The position numbers and the translations under genes were made by a program. Positions 48,298-59,845 of a DNA stretch of 64,000 nucleotides are shown here, in pieces (positions within the stretch are counted from its first letter, which is position 1; each line of letters begins with the position of its first letter). Location: assembly GCF_037038585.1 (NCBI RefSeq), contig NC_092521.1:106470398-106534397 (forward strand), written 5' to 3'. Origin of the DNA: Patagioenas fasciata (lineage: Eukaryota; Chordata; Aves; Columbiformes; Columbidae). Below the pieces are notes generated by a model, which had not been told where the DNA came from, did no database searches, and saw nothing but the letters and a program-made list of their open reading frames with translations.

Positions 48298-50155
48298 TGA
48301 AAAAAAGGGACTGGCTGATCAATGGATTTTATAGGTGAGCTGATTTCATCTCAGGCTTTAGGATATTTTTGTTGCAGAATAAACAGCTGCTGGTTCTTCG
48401 TTACACTAAGGTCTTCCCAGGCAGATACTGCTTTAAAATCAGTGAGCAACTGCCCTGTGCAGAAATTTAGGCAAAGGTCTCTGCATCAGGGATGTCCTCT
48501 GCTTTCAAGAGATCAAAGGGATGTCTCAAAAGACTCCAAAAGATAGCAAATCATGTGCTGTATAACTGTAGCTATTAATGTTTTACGGCAACTTTCCCCC
48601 CCCACCACCTTAGTCGTTCCCATATTAGTCGTTCCCATAGCGATTGCCTATCCACCACTAACAAATGATTTTAGGGCTGATTTTGGAGTCCTGTCTGTCC
48701 TCACCAAAGACATTTGTCTCCTACACAAATTACGATTATTCCCAAGGCAACAGGCCCTTGGCCATGGGGAGTTACAAACTGTTAATGAAAGAGCTCCCTT
48801 CTACTATACCTTTCACTGGAATAATGGTATTTTCCTGGCTTCACTGGCTTCTGATGCTCTGTTCAAACTGCTGTAGGTCTCACATGTTTACTGAAAACTG
48901 ACTGTAGCTTCCTGCTCACAAGGTGGCACACAGATATCATTCTGATGGACCTGGTAGAAGTGGTCAAATGTTTTTTCAAAGAGCAATTCCCCAGTCTGTC
49001 AAAATTAAAACTTTCTTTTTTACACCTTGTTTTTGATGGAGGTTTATTATACATATTTTAAGGGAAAATATTGGACTTGTCCAATGGGCTTCAAGTATTA
49101 ATAACCATTTTTGGTTGCCATTCCTACCCAAAACAAATGCCTTTTTTATCTGCTACATGGTGTTGCCAGAGTGGTTCAGTTTCTTTTGAAGCACCTTAAC
49201 TCTTAGAAAGGTCTAGAAAGTCAGTTTCAGTTCTTTCCATCTAATTCTTTCGTTCAAAAGACACTGAGTTTGTAACAAATGCTGAAGTATTTCAGGAGAA
49301 TAGGTATTTCCGCTGTGTTTTATTATCTCTGGTCCATCCACACAGCCACCCAAGAATGATTGCATTAGCAGGAATAACAGTAATAAAGAGTTATAATCTG
49401 TGTTTGAATGTCAATTACATCATTTCTAAGCAATTCCAGAAATTTCTTTTAATGTAATTTCTGCAGCATAAATTTGGACAAACTTTCAGAACTGGATGGC
49501 TGTTCTGCATCTGGTTTCTGTTACTGAGAAACTGACAGACACCATTTGCTCAGACCATCTGCAGAGGAAAACTTTTTTTCTTTTAAGGCAGACTGCTTTT
49601 GCTTTCAGCATCTCAGACTTGAAGTAACACAAGGCACATGTTGCTTCCGGATAAGTGTGGGAATGGTATTGTTAAAGTTCTTCTGTGTAGCACTTAGTAG
49701 TATACTTGACATATGAGGGATACGCTCTTGAGAAACTAAATGTGTAATTTTAAATATTTGGTGTGCATTAAGGGGTTGATAAAAAGCCTGCTGTAACTGG
49801 TGTGTCTCCCTGACTTTACTAGCATGTGTCAGATCCTCAGCCCTTTTTGAGATTTTCTAGAAGATCCAGATTCTGTGAAAATATTAATTACTTGTCTGCT
49901 TTTTCACTTGCAACATCCTGTTACACTATTTTCTTACTGGATGCCCAGAGTTAAGGAAGACTTCAGAACTCTTTTACATTAGCTTAATAAGAAAGAAACA
50001 AGTGGAGCACCACTTGTGCCACCATGATGATCTTTACCAAATGCTTTTTGTTTGAAGTGCATGTTGATGAAGGTACCCTAAGGCTTTGTTGACCTGCAGC
50101 AGTGACCCAGAGGACAACGCTGTTACCACAGCCCAGCTCTTGCTGGTAGAATGAG
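48298..50155. other. Intergenic, nothing recognised
   Basis: No exon, LINE or LTR was recognised. A short direct repeat of TTAGTCGTTCCCATA occurs at about 48611-48640. Confidence 0.5.
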
Positions 50156-50163
50156 ACCTCCAG

Positions 50164-50501
50164 ATGCCAATGTCGACTACGTCTTCCAAAGCTGAACGTG
50201 CACTGGAGCTGATGTTTGGCGCTGAAGTACACAAAGAGATTAAAAGATTATTGGCTCTTCCTGCAAGAGACTGTCAAGTAATCAAACAGTCCCCAAAGAC
50301 AGAGAACAAAATCTCCATGCTGGCTAATAAATTCCACAAATGCACAGATTCTGTTAGATTTGGGGCCAAATTCAGAGGAAGCCACATCCAGCCAATGGAC
50401 AGTCAAATCGATATGCTAAAAATATATAACTGTTCTGTTAATACATATATGAAACAGAAATCCCATCCCTCTTTCAGCCGGTTTTCAGGGTCTGAAATAG
50501 A
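50164..50501 (+). CDS. Weak candidate coding exon, unidentified
   Basis: An open frame begins MPMSTTSSKAERALELMFGA and ends FSRFSGSEI plus two bases at a consensus donor GTAAGT (50502). Composition is protein-like (charged, amphipathic start) and the frame is open for 112 codons in AT-rich DNA. The 5' border is doubtful: an in-frame TGA lies at 50152-50154 and the possible acceptor (GACCTCCAG) lacks a strong pyrimidine tract, so it may be a first exon starting at this ATG. I do not recognise it. It could belong to the gene ending at 59845. Confidence 0.3.
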
Positions 50502-50988
50502 GTAAGTACCAGATTTACTTTTGCCAGTCAATTACTGTCACAAAGGAGTGATTTAGGGTCCTGCTTGCCACGGAGCTGTGTTTAGATCACTTCAAGAAAA
50601 GTGCGACTTAACAGAGTTCGGTGACATTGTTCACTCTTACGTACTGCATGGAGGAAACATGCCAAGCAGAATAGCCTGAGAGCTGTTTTAGGGTGATTTA
50701 TATGGGATAGGAGATGCGAAAGGGTAGAGTGAGGCCCTCCCATTGAGTGACAAGGTTCAGAATGGGCCCCCTTGCTTTCTAAACTCAGTCTCAGAGAGGA
50801 GTTTAGGTGTAGCTGGATCCAAACTTAGCCCCAGACTTGATCAACAGTTCATGTCTAAAAGACATAGATGGTAAGGGATTATATATTATTTATGACCAAA
50901 GGATTATATGTGCACACCTGATTCTTTACGTCACTTGTCTAGGATTTCAAAGTTTCATCATTCTGCATCTCAGCCTGTTTACCTTTCC

Positions 50989-51430
50989 TGTAGGAGCCTG
51001 CTGCCAGTCTATTCAAAGTCTGGTTCCTAGATCTCTCCAAGCAAACTCTCAAGCAGCTAAGTTTGTAGAAATAAATAATTTAATAGAGTAGTACAGGAGG
51101 AGAGTGGGCTTGAGCTGGATGCCTTCGCAGAGGTCCCAGCCAAGCACAGAAATTTGTGGGGTTTTATACCCTTACAGACTATTTACCTACCTCTCACACC
51201 ATGATTCAGTCCAATAGCAATATTTGAGTCTGGGGTCTTCTTGTTGCTCATTGGATACTTTTAATTGGCCTCAGACAGCCCCTTGTTTTGTTTAGCTGTA
51301 GATATTGTTTTCAGTCCATAGCCCCTTAGTGCCTGCTGTGAAGGTGGTGTTTTGTCTGAATGAATCCTATTTCTTACCAGCAAAGTGCAGAACAGGCCTT
51401 AGCTCACAGATGTCCATAGTAGTCTGTAGC
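50989..51430 (-). mobile_element. Possible LTR, minus strand
   Basis: On the minus strand there is a TATAAAACCCC box near 51163-51173, a TTAAATTATTTATT poly(A)-like stretch about 100 bases downstream and an end GCAGCAGGCTCCTACA at 50989. This is the order expected in an LTR. The 5' boundary is unclear and no target duplication was found. Confidence 0.35.
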
Positions 51431-54400
51431 TGCTTTTGTTTCCATTAAGACAATGAAAGTTTGGTAAATATGAGCAGAACTTTGCAGCACACAGCTTAAG
51501 ATTTCAGCAAATTCATCTTACTAACTAACATGAAGCAGATAGTATATTAAAAATCACATGACCTTATAATTCTAAGTGTTTCATTCTATTTAATACACAT
51601 TTACTTATGCTAAATGATCAATAAGAAACTTAAATTGGGCTTATCCAATGATCTGTGAGCAGTAAAAGATCATCAATGCACAGCCAGCTTGTTTAGCAGA
51701 GAAAGCTCACAGTAGCTCACCCAGGCAGTCATATTTATGGAGTAAAGTGGTTGGCTCATAGTCAATCACACACAGTGGGAAAGGTCTGCACAAGACTCCC
51801 TGCACCCACAACTGATTGGTATTCAGTGCTGCTCTGCTTCCTTGTGGGTTTCCTAATAGGAAATCTTGGCTCAGCTGCAGCTCAGGCCTTTACCTCCCCT
51901 GGAGCTTGGACCAAACTGCTGGTGGGGGGTGTGAGTGCATCTGCAACAATTACAAACATACTTGTTTTCCTTTTATAAAGGAGTCTTTCAGGAACACCAG
52001 ATTTCTTTTTTAACAGTGTAATAATATTCCCCTTTACAGATGTAGTAAACATGAGGGCAAAAGACATGAGTTATATGATAACCCTCATATACTTCGAGAC
52101 ACACAGCAGTTACCAGCAGCTTTGCTATTTGTATGACAGAGCTTGTTTGGGGGGTCCTTGAAGCTGTATGACAGTGAGCCTCTACACTCACCTACAGCTT
52201 TGGTGTTACTGAGACCACAACACTTAAATCCTTTATACAGCCTGCTCCTGATGTTTGATTTAGTTCTTGTGCTAGGAGGTTGACATTTGCTAGTTTCGGA
52301 GGCTGAAAGTCTGCTTCTTCCCCAAAATAATGGATAAAGGCAGTCAGTATTTACTCCTGCAGAACAAGTGATGGTAGAGGCAAACTCTCTCAGCTATTTC
52401 AGTCTTGTAGCTTAACCTCCATCCAGATGGACAAATTAGTGAATGGCATGGGCCTCAGCCCTTTCCACAGAGACAATCCACAGGAAGTTTACTACTGTCT
52501 GGGATTATAAGTTTTGCTGCATTGTATTCTTAAAGTGAGTAGTAATATATTTGAATGTTAGAATCCCTCCTTCAAAGTAGCTTAGCTATTTACAGGTGAA
52601 GAAGAACTAAAAACATGAGGGTAGATGGGAGGAATGCTATCCAGAGATACAAAAATGTTTTTGTGGCTCTCAGTGTCAGTTCAGTAAAGTAGAGCCAAGT
52701 AGAACAGGTTTAAAACACATTAGGAAAAGGAATTTTTTTTTTTTTTTTTGGCAGCAACACCTGTTTCTATTCTGTCTCACAGGAAAAATAGCAACTGTCT
52801 ACACATGACAGTAGCTAAAACAGTCAAAAAGGCAGACGTACTATTGCAACACAGACTGTGCCCTGAAGAACACTATGTCCTGTTGCAGACATAAAGTGTG
52901 ATATTTTTTTGCAGGTAATCTTCAGACAAGTTTCTGACTTTAAATATTTTATTTGACTGTTGTTATAATAATGCACGGTGCCATCTCCCAGATGGAAATC
53001 TCTTTAATAATTTGGTTTAGTACAGGAAAATCTGTGCTTCTTATTAAGAAGAACAAGCTCTTTATCACTGTCTTATTTATATTAGAAGACTCCTCTTCCC
53101 AATCTGTCTTTTCAGAAACATCACTATAACGGTCTATTGTCACACTAGCTTGGGCTATAAAGATGTCATATCCCAGGCAATGTTAAGTTTTGTCTGGGAC
53201 TGGTTGGGTGAATTAAAAAAAAAAAAAAAAAAAAATTAAGGTGCCACAGGAGCTGATTCTGATGCTTTCAGTATGTGATCTTTGGCTGATCTTGAATCGT
53301 ACCAATAACTCAGTCTGGTGGTAACAATATCTACTTCTAAATCAGAATTAAAACTCAGATTTTGCTTTTAAGAGGTAATAAGGGAGCCCATTACCTAGTT
53401 TTGATTTGACTTTTTGGCCTCCGTGTTTTCCAACACCCTAACAGGGCCTCTGCACCAAGCATACAACATTTTACATACAACCTGCAGTACTAAAGGCTTT
53501 ATATTTTAGCACATGTGCACACAAATAAGTTTAATAAAACTCAGTCTTTGTGCTGTAGAGCATCAGTCAGCAATGGAACACTGTGTTGTAACCAGATGGG
53601 ACTGGACAATAGATCATTTGTTTTACTAGCCAGGCAAACAAAAGGTAAATCTATGCATCATGTTTCTTTTGGTGTTAAAGAAAAATACTTTCATATTGTT
53701 CATAAAATAAATTACTATGAAATATAAAGATATTTAGGAAGGAGCATTATTAAATTTTTGGGCTGGGAAATAATTTCTATCTTAAAACAAATCCCTTTCC
53801 ACAAGTATTAATACTACAGTTATGACACCTGACCTTCCAAAATGCCAAGGGAATGCTGTGATGCTCTGAACATCTGTAATTACACTGAAAAATTAGTCTG
53901 CTTGTTTGACTCAGGAAGGTGGTCTTGATGTGGATTTCCTGGTAGCCTCCTTTTACAGCATTTCCGTTTACGTTGTGGAGTAGCCTTGAAGCATGTCAAC
54001 TGGATTCCTTCTGGATGAAGCTAATTAAGAAGCCATGCTTCAATTTAAAGTGGGCATTTAGTCTTTGGGACCCCTCTGAAGCTACTCCAAGAGTGGGGAG
54101 TGCCCTGTCCCTAAATGCAACATATTAAAAACTGAACAGTGAGGGTGCCAGTTTCTCAGCACGAACTGCTACACTGCTCAGCTCTGCAGATCTGCTCCTC
54201 CTGATCTGCTCTGTTTGGTTAAGGTAGACTCAGGCACCACCTTGTAGTTGACAGCATGGGCTTGCTATGGGATCTCTGTATGCTGTGAGCTCTGTTACAG
54301 GGCGGCATCTTTGAAGCAAATTGCTTCCACACTCAATTTTACAGACATGCTTTCCATCTGAAAGAGACATAAATTGTTTCTGATATCTAGAGGTTAGCAG

Positions 54401-57400
54401 TAAATTTCTTCCTGTGCTGTGATGTTTTTCAAATGCCAGCTGCACCATATTTTGGCATGAACCTGATTATAGTGTTTAAAGCCACCTCTAAAAATGTCTT
54501 GTTATAGGCAACTCACATTTCTTTATTCAGAAGACAAAATGAGGTGAGAATATTGTACTTATTCAGGCATTATTGGCTGTTGATCTGATATGTTACTGTT
54601 GGACTCAATTAATTTTACTAACATTTACAAAGTTCTTTCCAGTTTGACTCCACCCTTTGGACCAGTCTGAGAAATGTCTGGGGCTCTACCCTTCTGTGAA
54701 TCTTCAGATCTGTATCTTGATTTGAAGCTCTCCAATGTTTGGGAAGGCTAACATCAATGCTAGTTTTAATTACTATAAAATATATGTTATTAGGTTATTA
54801 TTTTTATAACATATTGGAAGCACTTTTGAGATTGAGCACCTACTTATAGAATTGTCTCCTTTGAAAGTGTTCATGTGTAAAAAAAAAAAAAGGAAAGTGT
54901 ACCTGTATTGAATCTGCAGCTTTGGTGTTACTTTCTAAAGAGCCTTGTGGAAATTCTAAAAGCATTCAAAGTCTAGGCTAATTGTGACTGTTAATTATAT
55001 TTACAGATTTTGAAAGTGTAGTGCTTTCTTCCTTAAAATACTACTACTACAGAAATTTTTTCCCTGCATTTCAAATAAGTTGTCAAATCATTGGTGCTTG
55101 TCAGTAAAGAATTATGTTACTCCTACTTTATTTCCCAGATATTTCTAAACAGGAAATATAACACATTTGAGGAATGCTTTGAATTTTTTTGTTTTCAGTT
55201 AGCCATAACTTGACCAAAGCAAATACAAGTCAATTCCATAAAATGTTTCTGGCAAATAATACCATCTTCTTTGTTCAGGATAACACAACTTCCATCCAAA
55301 GGAACATTTGAATTTTATTTTTCTGAAGGAAATTTAATCTTAAAAATCTCTGAAAGAGTGTAGAGATTCCCTTTGACTTTGCAAACACATGGTTGAAAGA
55401 TAAACTTGTCTTGTGATTTACAAAGATTAAATGAAAAACCAGATGGGTAGAAATTGTTCTTTACCTGTCTGAGGAAACCACAGAAACCAGGGATGCCTTT
55501 TTGAATACCCCTTTCTCTTCCTTACCCACACCAGAACATCATATTGACTGAACACCTAACTTTACCAGTGATATTAATGTTCTGAAACAGAACTTTTCAA
55601 CACAATAGGGGAACAGCATCTCACCATTCCCAAAACTTTAAACCTACTGGTATAGAAAATATTCTGTGTTTGTATTACCTGGTGCTATTAATTTTTTTCT
55701 CTTTCTTTTTACATTTCTTTTTCTTTTAAAAAATTTATTTTCCTTTTTCTTTTTTCCTTTTCCCCTCCCCATTTCCTCTTTTTGTGCCATTCTTTTCTTT
55801 GCACATGTAAAAACGTGCACAAAATCAGATTACAACAGCATTACTGAGATTACAAAGTTAGGCAATGTCAGAAGTACTATACAAAACTGATTTGTGTGTT
55901 TGTGCATGTGTACTATGATACAGTCAATAAATATATCACTGAGTTTCACTGTTTATGGTGGGTATCTGCCAGTACATGGACAGAAGTTGCTCACTCATAG
56001 AATAGTAAAGTACTTTTCTGCCCACCTGGGGCCAAAATCTCTGCCTTATTTACTGCACATCAGTTCTTCAGAGCATGGTTTGAAGAATTTCACGATCTCA
56101 CTTTTTTTTTTTTTTAAAGCACATCTTAAATTCAGAAATGTCCTCTGTTACATACTCAGCCGACTGGTATTGAAATTAGTGAACCACGTCAGGTAAATTT
56201 GATTTATATGTCCTTGACTCTTGCAGTTCCTTTGGTAGAGGCTGAAGCAGAATATCATTTTTCAAAGAATCTAGAAAATTATATAATGTTTTTCTCCTCA
56301 TACACTGCTCTAAATAATTACATTTTAACTTTGAAATTCCTATACTCAAGTCTTTGTCATTTTATAGCTGACTTGTGTTTAGCATTGTTCCAGCCCTCAA
56401 TGGACAAAAAAATCCCTGCTTATCTCAAGACTGGCTTATTAACAATAGATAAGGAAATTCTTCACAATATGACAAGCAGATAATATGCAAACTACTTTTT
56501 TGTTTTTCCTGTAAGGACTATAAAAGGCACATATAAATGGTTTTTGTTTGCTTGTCTCAAACAGGGCCACTCTTGGCTCTATAGAGAAGGTAATTTTTAA
56601 CAGGAGAAGAGTGGTTTTTTTCCCTCTTTAATTCTCCAAAATTGCAGAAAATTTTCAGGAAAGTTTAGTCTGAGGGGATATAAAATATAAAAATTATCAT
56701 CCCAAAATTTCAGAGCTTTGTAAAAATTAAAGGCAAGGTATAAACTGCAATTTGAAGTATCAGCAGTCTTGCCACTTAAGCCACGGTGTTAAACTACATC
56801 AGCATAATGAATGTACTATTTACGAGCGAGATGATGATAGCTGTATCCTGACTAACACAGGATGAAAGAACTCTTTACTGTTAAGAGGTAATTATCTAAG
56901 TGTATTAACAAGTGTTTGTTTTGTTTTATATACATATATAAAATGAAGTGTGTTCAAGATAAACTGGAGAAGTCTGAGAAGTAGGCTTAGCAAATGTACA
57001 ACAGAGAAAGGAGGTGAAAGAAGTTGACAAAGCCTGAAACAGAGAACAAAGTTTCTGAACACATATCACTCAGTAGTGTTATCAGACTAATTGCTATGTT
57101 TTCATGGATATAACCCATATGTTATAACCAAACATTTTTGTCATCAATGGTAGGCAAGATTATAAATATGCATGATATATGCACAAGGGAGTTCACTCAA
57201 GACTCTCTTGCATGGGAGCACTCCCATATGTCCTGATCTTTACTCCTCTCTAAATCCACCATTTGTCCAGTCTTCGACTGTCCTTTGCCTCCACTTCACC
57301 AACCTGCTATGATTGCCAGGGAGGCATCTCCAATCACAGCTGCGTCCTCCAGGAGGCATACATGTCATACGAGCCATATATGTGATTACGTGTCTTCAAG

Positions 57401-58962
57401 AAATGAAGATCTTATAAATCTTTCCAACCACCAGCAACGTCTGGTACCTGACAGAGGATAAAAAAATTATCCACTCATCCATTAGGCCATTTACTCAGGA
57501 GGACTTTGTACGTGTGAAAAGAACTGAATTTGCATGCAAAGTTAAGGAAATATAGTCACAGCAAAAGTAAATATTACATAGGTTCTTTGTGCAAATTAGT
57601 GCAATAATTTATGAATTTAAAGTAAGGGAGGCAGCCTTTTGTCATTATTTTTTGCAATAGATGTGTATAAAATCTAGATCTACTAGTGATTATCGTATGA
57701 CAGTAATGTCTTTGTATGTGGTATGTAATATGGACAAAGGATATTTCTGTGCCAGTGACAAGTCAAGGTTTGGGTTTTTTTTTTTTTAATTAAACAACAC
57801 ACCCCAATATCATGTCTGTGCTTTAAATTACTGTAGTAATTAATATTAAATTAAAAATCTAGTTACTGCAAATACAAGCTTTTGTAATCATGTTTCAGGA
57901 CACAAAAAACCATGAGACAAATTAGAGAAGTCTTTAACTTTCTTTTTTAGTTAGCCTGTCCCAATTCCTGCTTTTCACTCATGTGGATGTGTCAGCACTA
58001 GTTACCTACAGTTGCAAGTGCCTCTTCCTGAAAATGAAATAAGGGTTCCCCACTGGGTAACTCAGCACATCATTCTATGTTCCTCTTTGAGTAAAGAGTA
58101 GTCAGATAATAAAATGGGAACAAGCAAAAAGAATTAATTTTTTAATAAAGGTACAGACTGGATTCTTCTTTAAATAATGAGTTTAACTATTTATTGCTTA
58201 AGCTGACATAGCTGTAACACAACACCTGAATTAAAATATAAGTTGTATCAGGCAGGTCTTTTCTCCTTTTCAAAATATTTACATTCACATATTTACAGAT
58301 GTGACCTGTGCAAAGATATTTTCATAGCTTGAGTAGCTGCAACTGTTCATTTTGATTGTTTTCCTGGAACATGTGAAAAGAGTGATCACTGCCACCCCTT
58401 ACTGCTTAATTTAATACTCTAGGCTGTTCTCCTTGTTCTTTTGTTCTTTCAGCAGCATGCAGGACTGAGGCTAATGGCAATGTCTCATCTGTCTGGTTTC
58501 CGTGTCTCATCAACAGATCCCAAGGGCACTGTAGTCTTGGCAGTGTTATAGAAGTGACCTTTTATGCTATGAATTATTTAAGCTATGACTTGCTTGTTAT
58601 AATCCTGAATGTTGACACCCGTGTTCCTGCCCTGATAATTAAATCCACCTTGTTAGGGTTGCAAGGAAAACTGCCATTTAAACTGTAATGTGGTCAAAAA
58701 GTTAGATTTGCCCAGCCCCGTGCGTATAGCTGAGGTGTTCTCAGATGCTGATGCACAGCCCAGAATCCCCAAAGGGCTTAGCTGGAAAGGATGTATCTCA
58801 AAACATATGTATTTACAGAGGTGGTTGAGAAATGTGTTAGACCACACACCAAAACCTTGTTTTCTTATGAAAAGTGAAAGCACTTAGTAACTAACAGCTT
58901 TGACCACTCCAGGCACAGTTTGAAAGTTTGGCTGAACTAAATTAATCTTTTATTTACTCTAG
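51431..58962. other. Intergenic or intronic, nothing firm recognised
   Basis: AT-rich sequence with many short frames. If the exon at 50164-50501 and those at 58963-59845 belong together, this would be intron and must hold further exons to reconcile the phases. I could not identify them. Confidence 0.45.
53215..53235 (+). repeat. A21 homopolymer
   Basis: Twenty-one consecutive A residues. No retrotransposed sequence was recognised upstream of it. Confidence 0.85.
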
Positions 58963-59845
58963 AGATGGTGCCTTACAATGAGATATATTTACAAGCGGCA
59001 GTGGTAAAGGCAAGTATTTCATTATCCTCAGTGCTTGTTTCATAACCATATCCATATAGGATAGAGAATAAATATTTGCTACTTAGAAATTTCCCATTTG
59101 TTTATTTCTTGATATAATATTCGTGAGTCCCAGTTGTGACATTAGAAAACATGCTTGGTAGCTGTAAGGGTGACAAAGCATTAAAACAGGTTACCTAGAG
59201 CAAATGTTCAACTTTAATCAATTAAGCATTTCAAGAACTGCTTAGGTAATCACCTCTCCAAAATTACATTGGTGTAGTGATGAGTCATGATGTCTGGAGA
59301 TAGATGAGGCAAATTCCTGAAGTCCCTTCTGACTGTGTTTCTTATGAATTTTCAGGTTGGTGTGCAGGTCTCCCTGGGAAACAAAGGGATATTGAAGTAC
59401 AATAACATCAGACCAATGGAAGAGGAAAGACTATGTTATGCTAAGGTCAGTGATGTTATCGAATCTGGCACACAGTATGGGTGTTGTTTGGTTATTTTTA
59501 GTAAAATGTCATTACATTGTTTCATTTGTGTTCAGGTTTTATAGTTTTTCACCCAGTGTCCCTGAATGAAAGAGCGATGCATTGAGGAAAGTAGGTGAAA
59601 ACTGACTATTGCAGGAATAATGATTACCAAGTAATATTTCCAAACGATACACCTTATACTTCTTCATTTTGTTTTAACTCCTCAAACAGCAGCGGCGCCT
59701 GCTTGCCCTTGAACAAGCACCTAATGGTACACACTGTGACAGAGCCACAATCACCCTAACAAAGACTGATAAGTCTGGTGGAGTCAATCTTATAAATCAT
59801 GGACAGAACAAAACTGAGGATCCTTCTTTCTTTGCTCAGAGCTGA
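58963..59845 (+). CDS. 3' end of an unidentified spliced gene (three exons)
   Basis: Three exons fit together in one frame: 58963-59003 (acceptor TTTACTCTAG, donor GTAAAG; MVPYNEIYLQAAV), 59356-59445 (acceptor ATTTTCAG, donor GTCAGT; VGVQVSLGNKGILKYNNIRP to RLCYAK) and 59690-59845 (acceptor CTCAAACAG; QRRLLALEQAPNGTHCDRAT to DPSFFAQS, TGA). Together they give 94 residues. The first exon has two extra bases before its ATG, so it can either continue an upstream exon of phase 1 or hold the start codon. The product is basic and hydrophilic, without a membrane segment. I do not recognise the protein. The agreement of three splice pairs, phase and stop makes a real gene more likely than not. The last acceptor is a CAGCAG tandem, so a one-residue (Gln) splice variant is possible. 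No AATAAA lies close after the stop. Confidence 0.5.

Noticed and set aside
47635-48334. Plus-strand frames of 130-135 codons
   Set aside because: They are antisense to the minus-strand CR1 ORF2.
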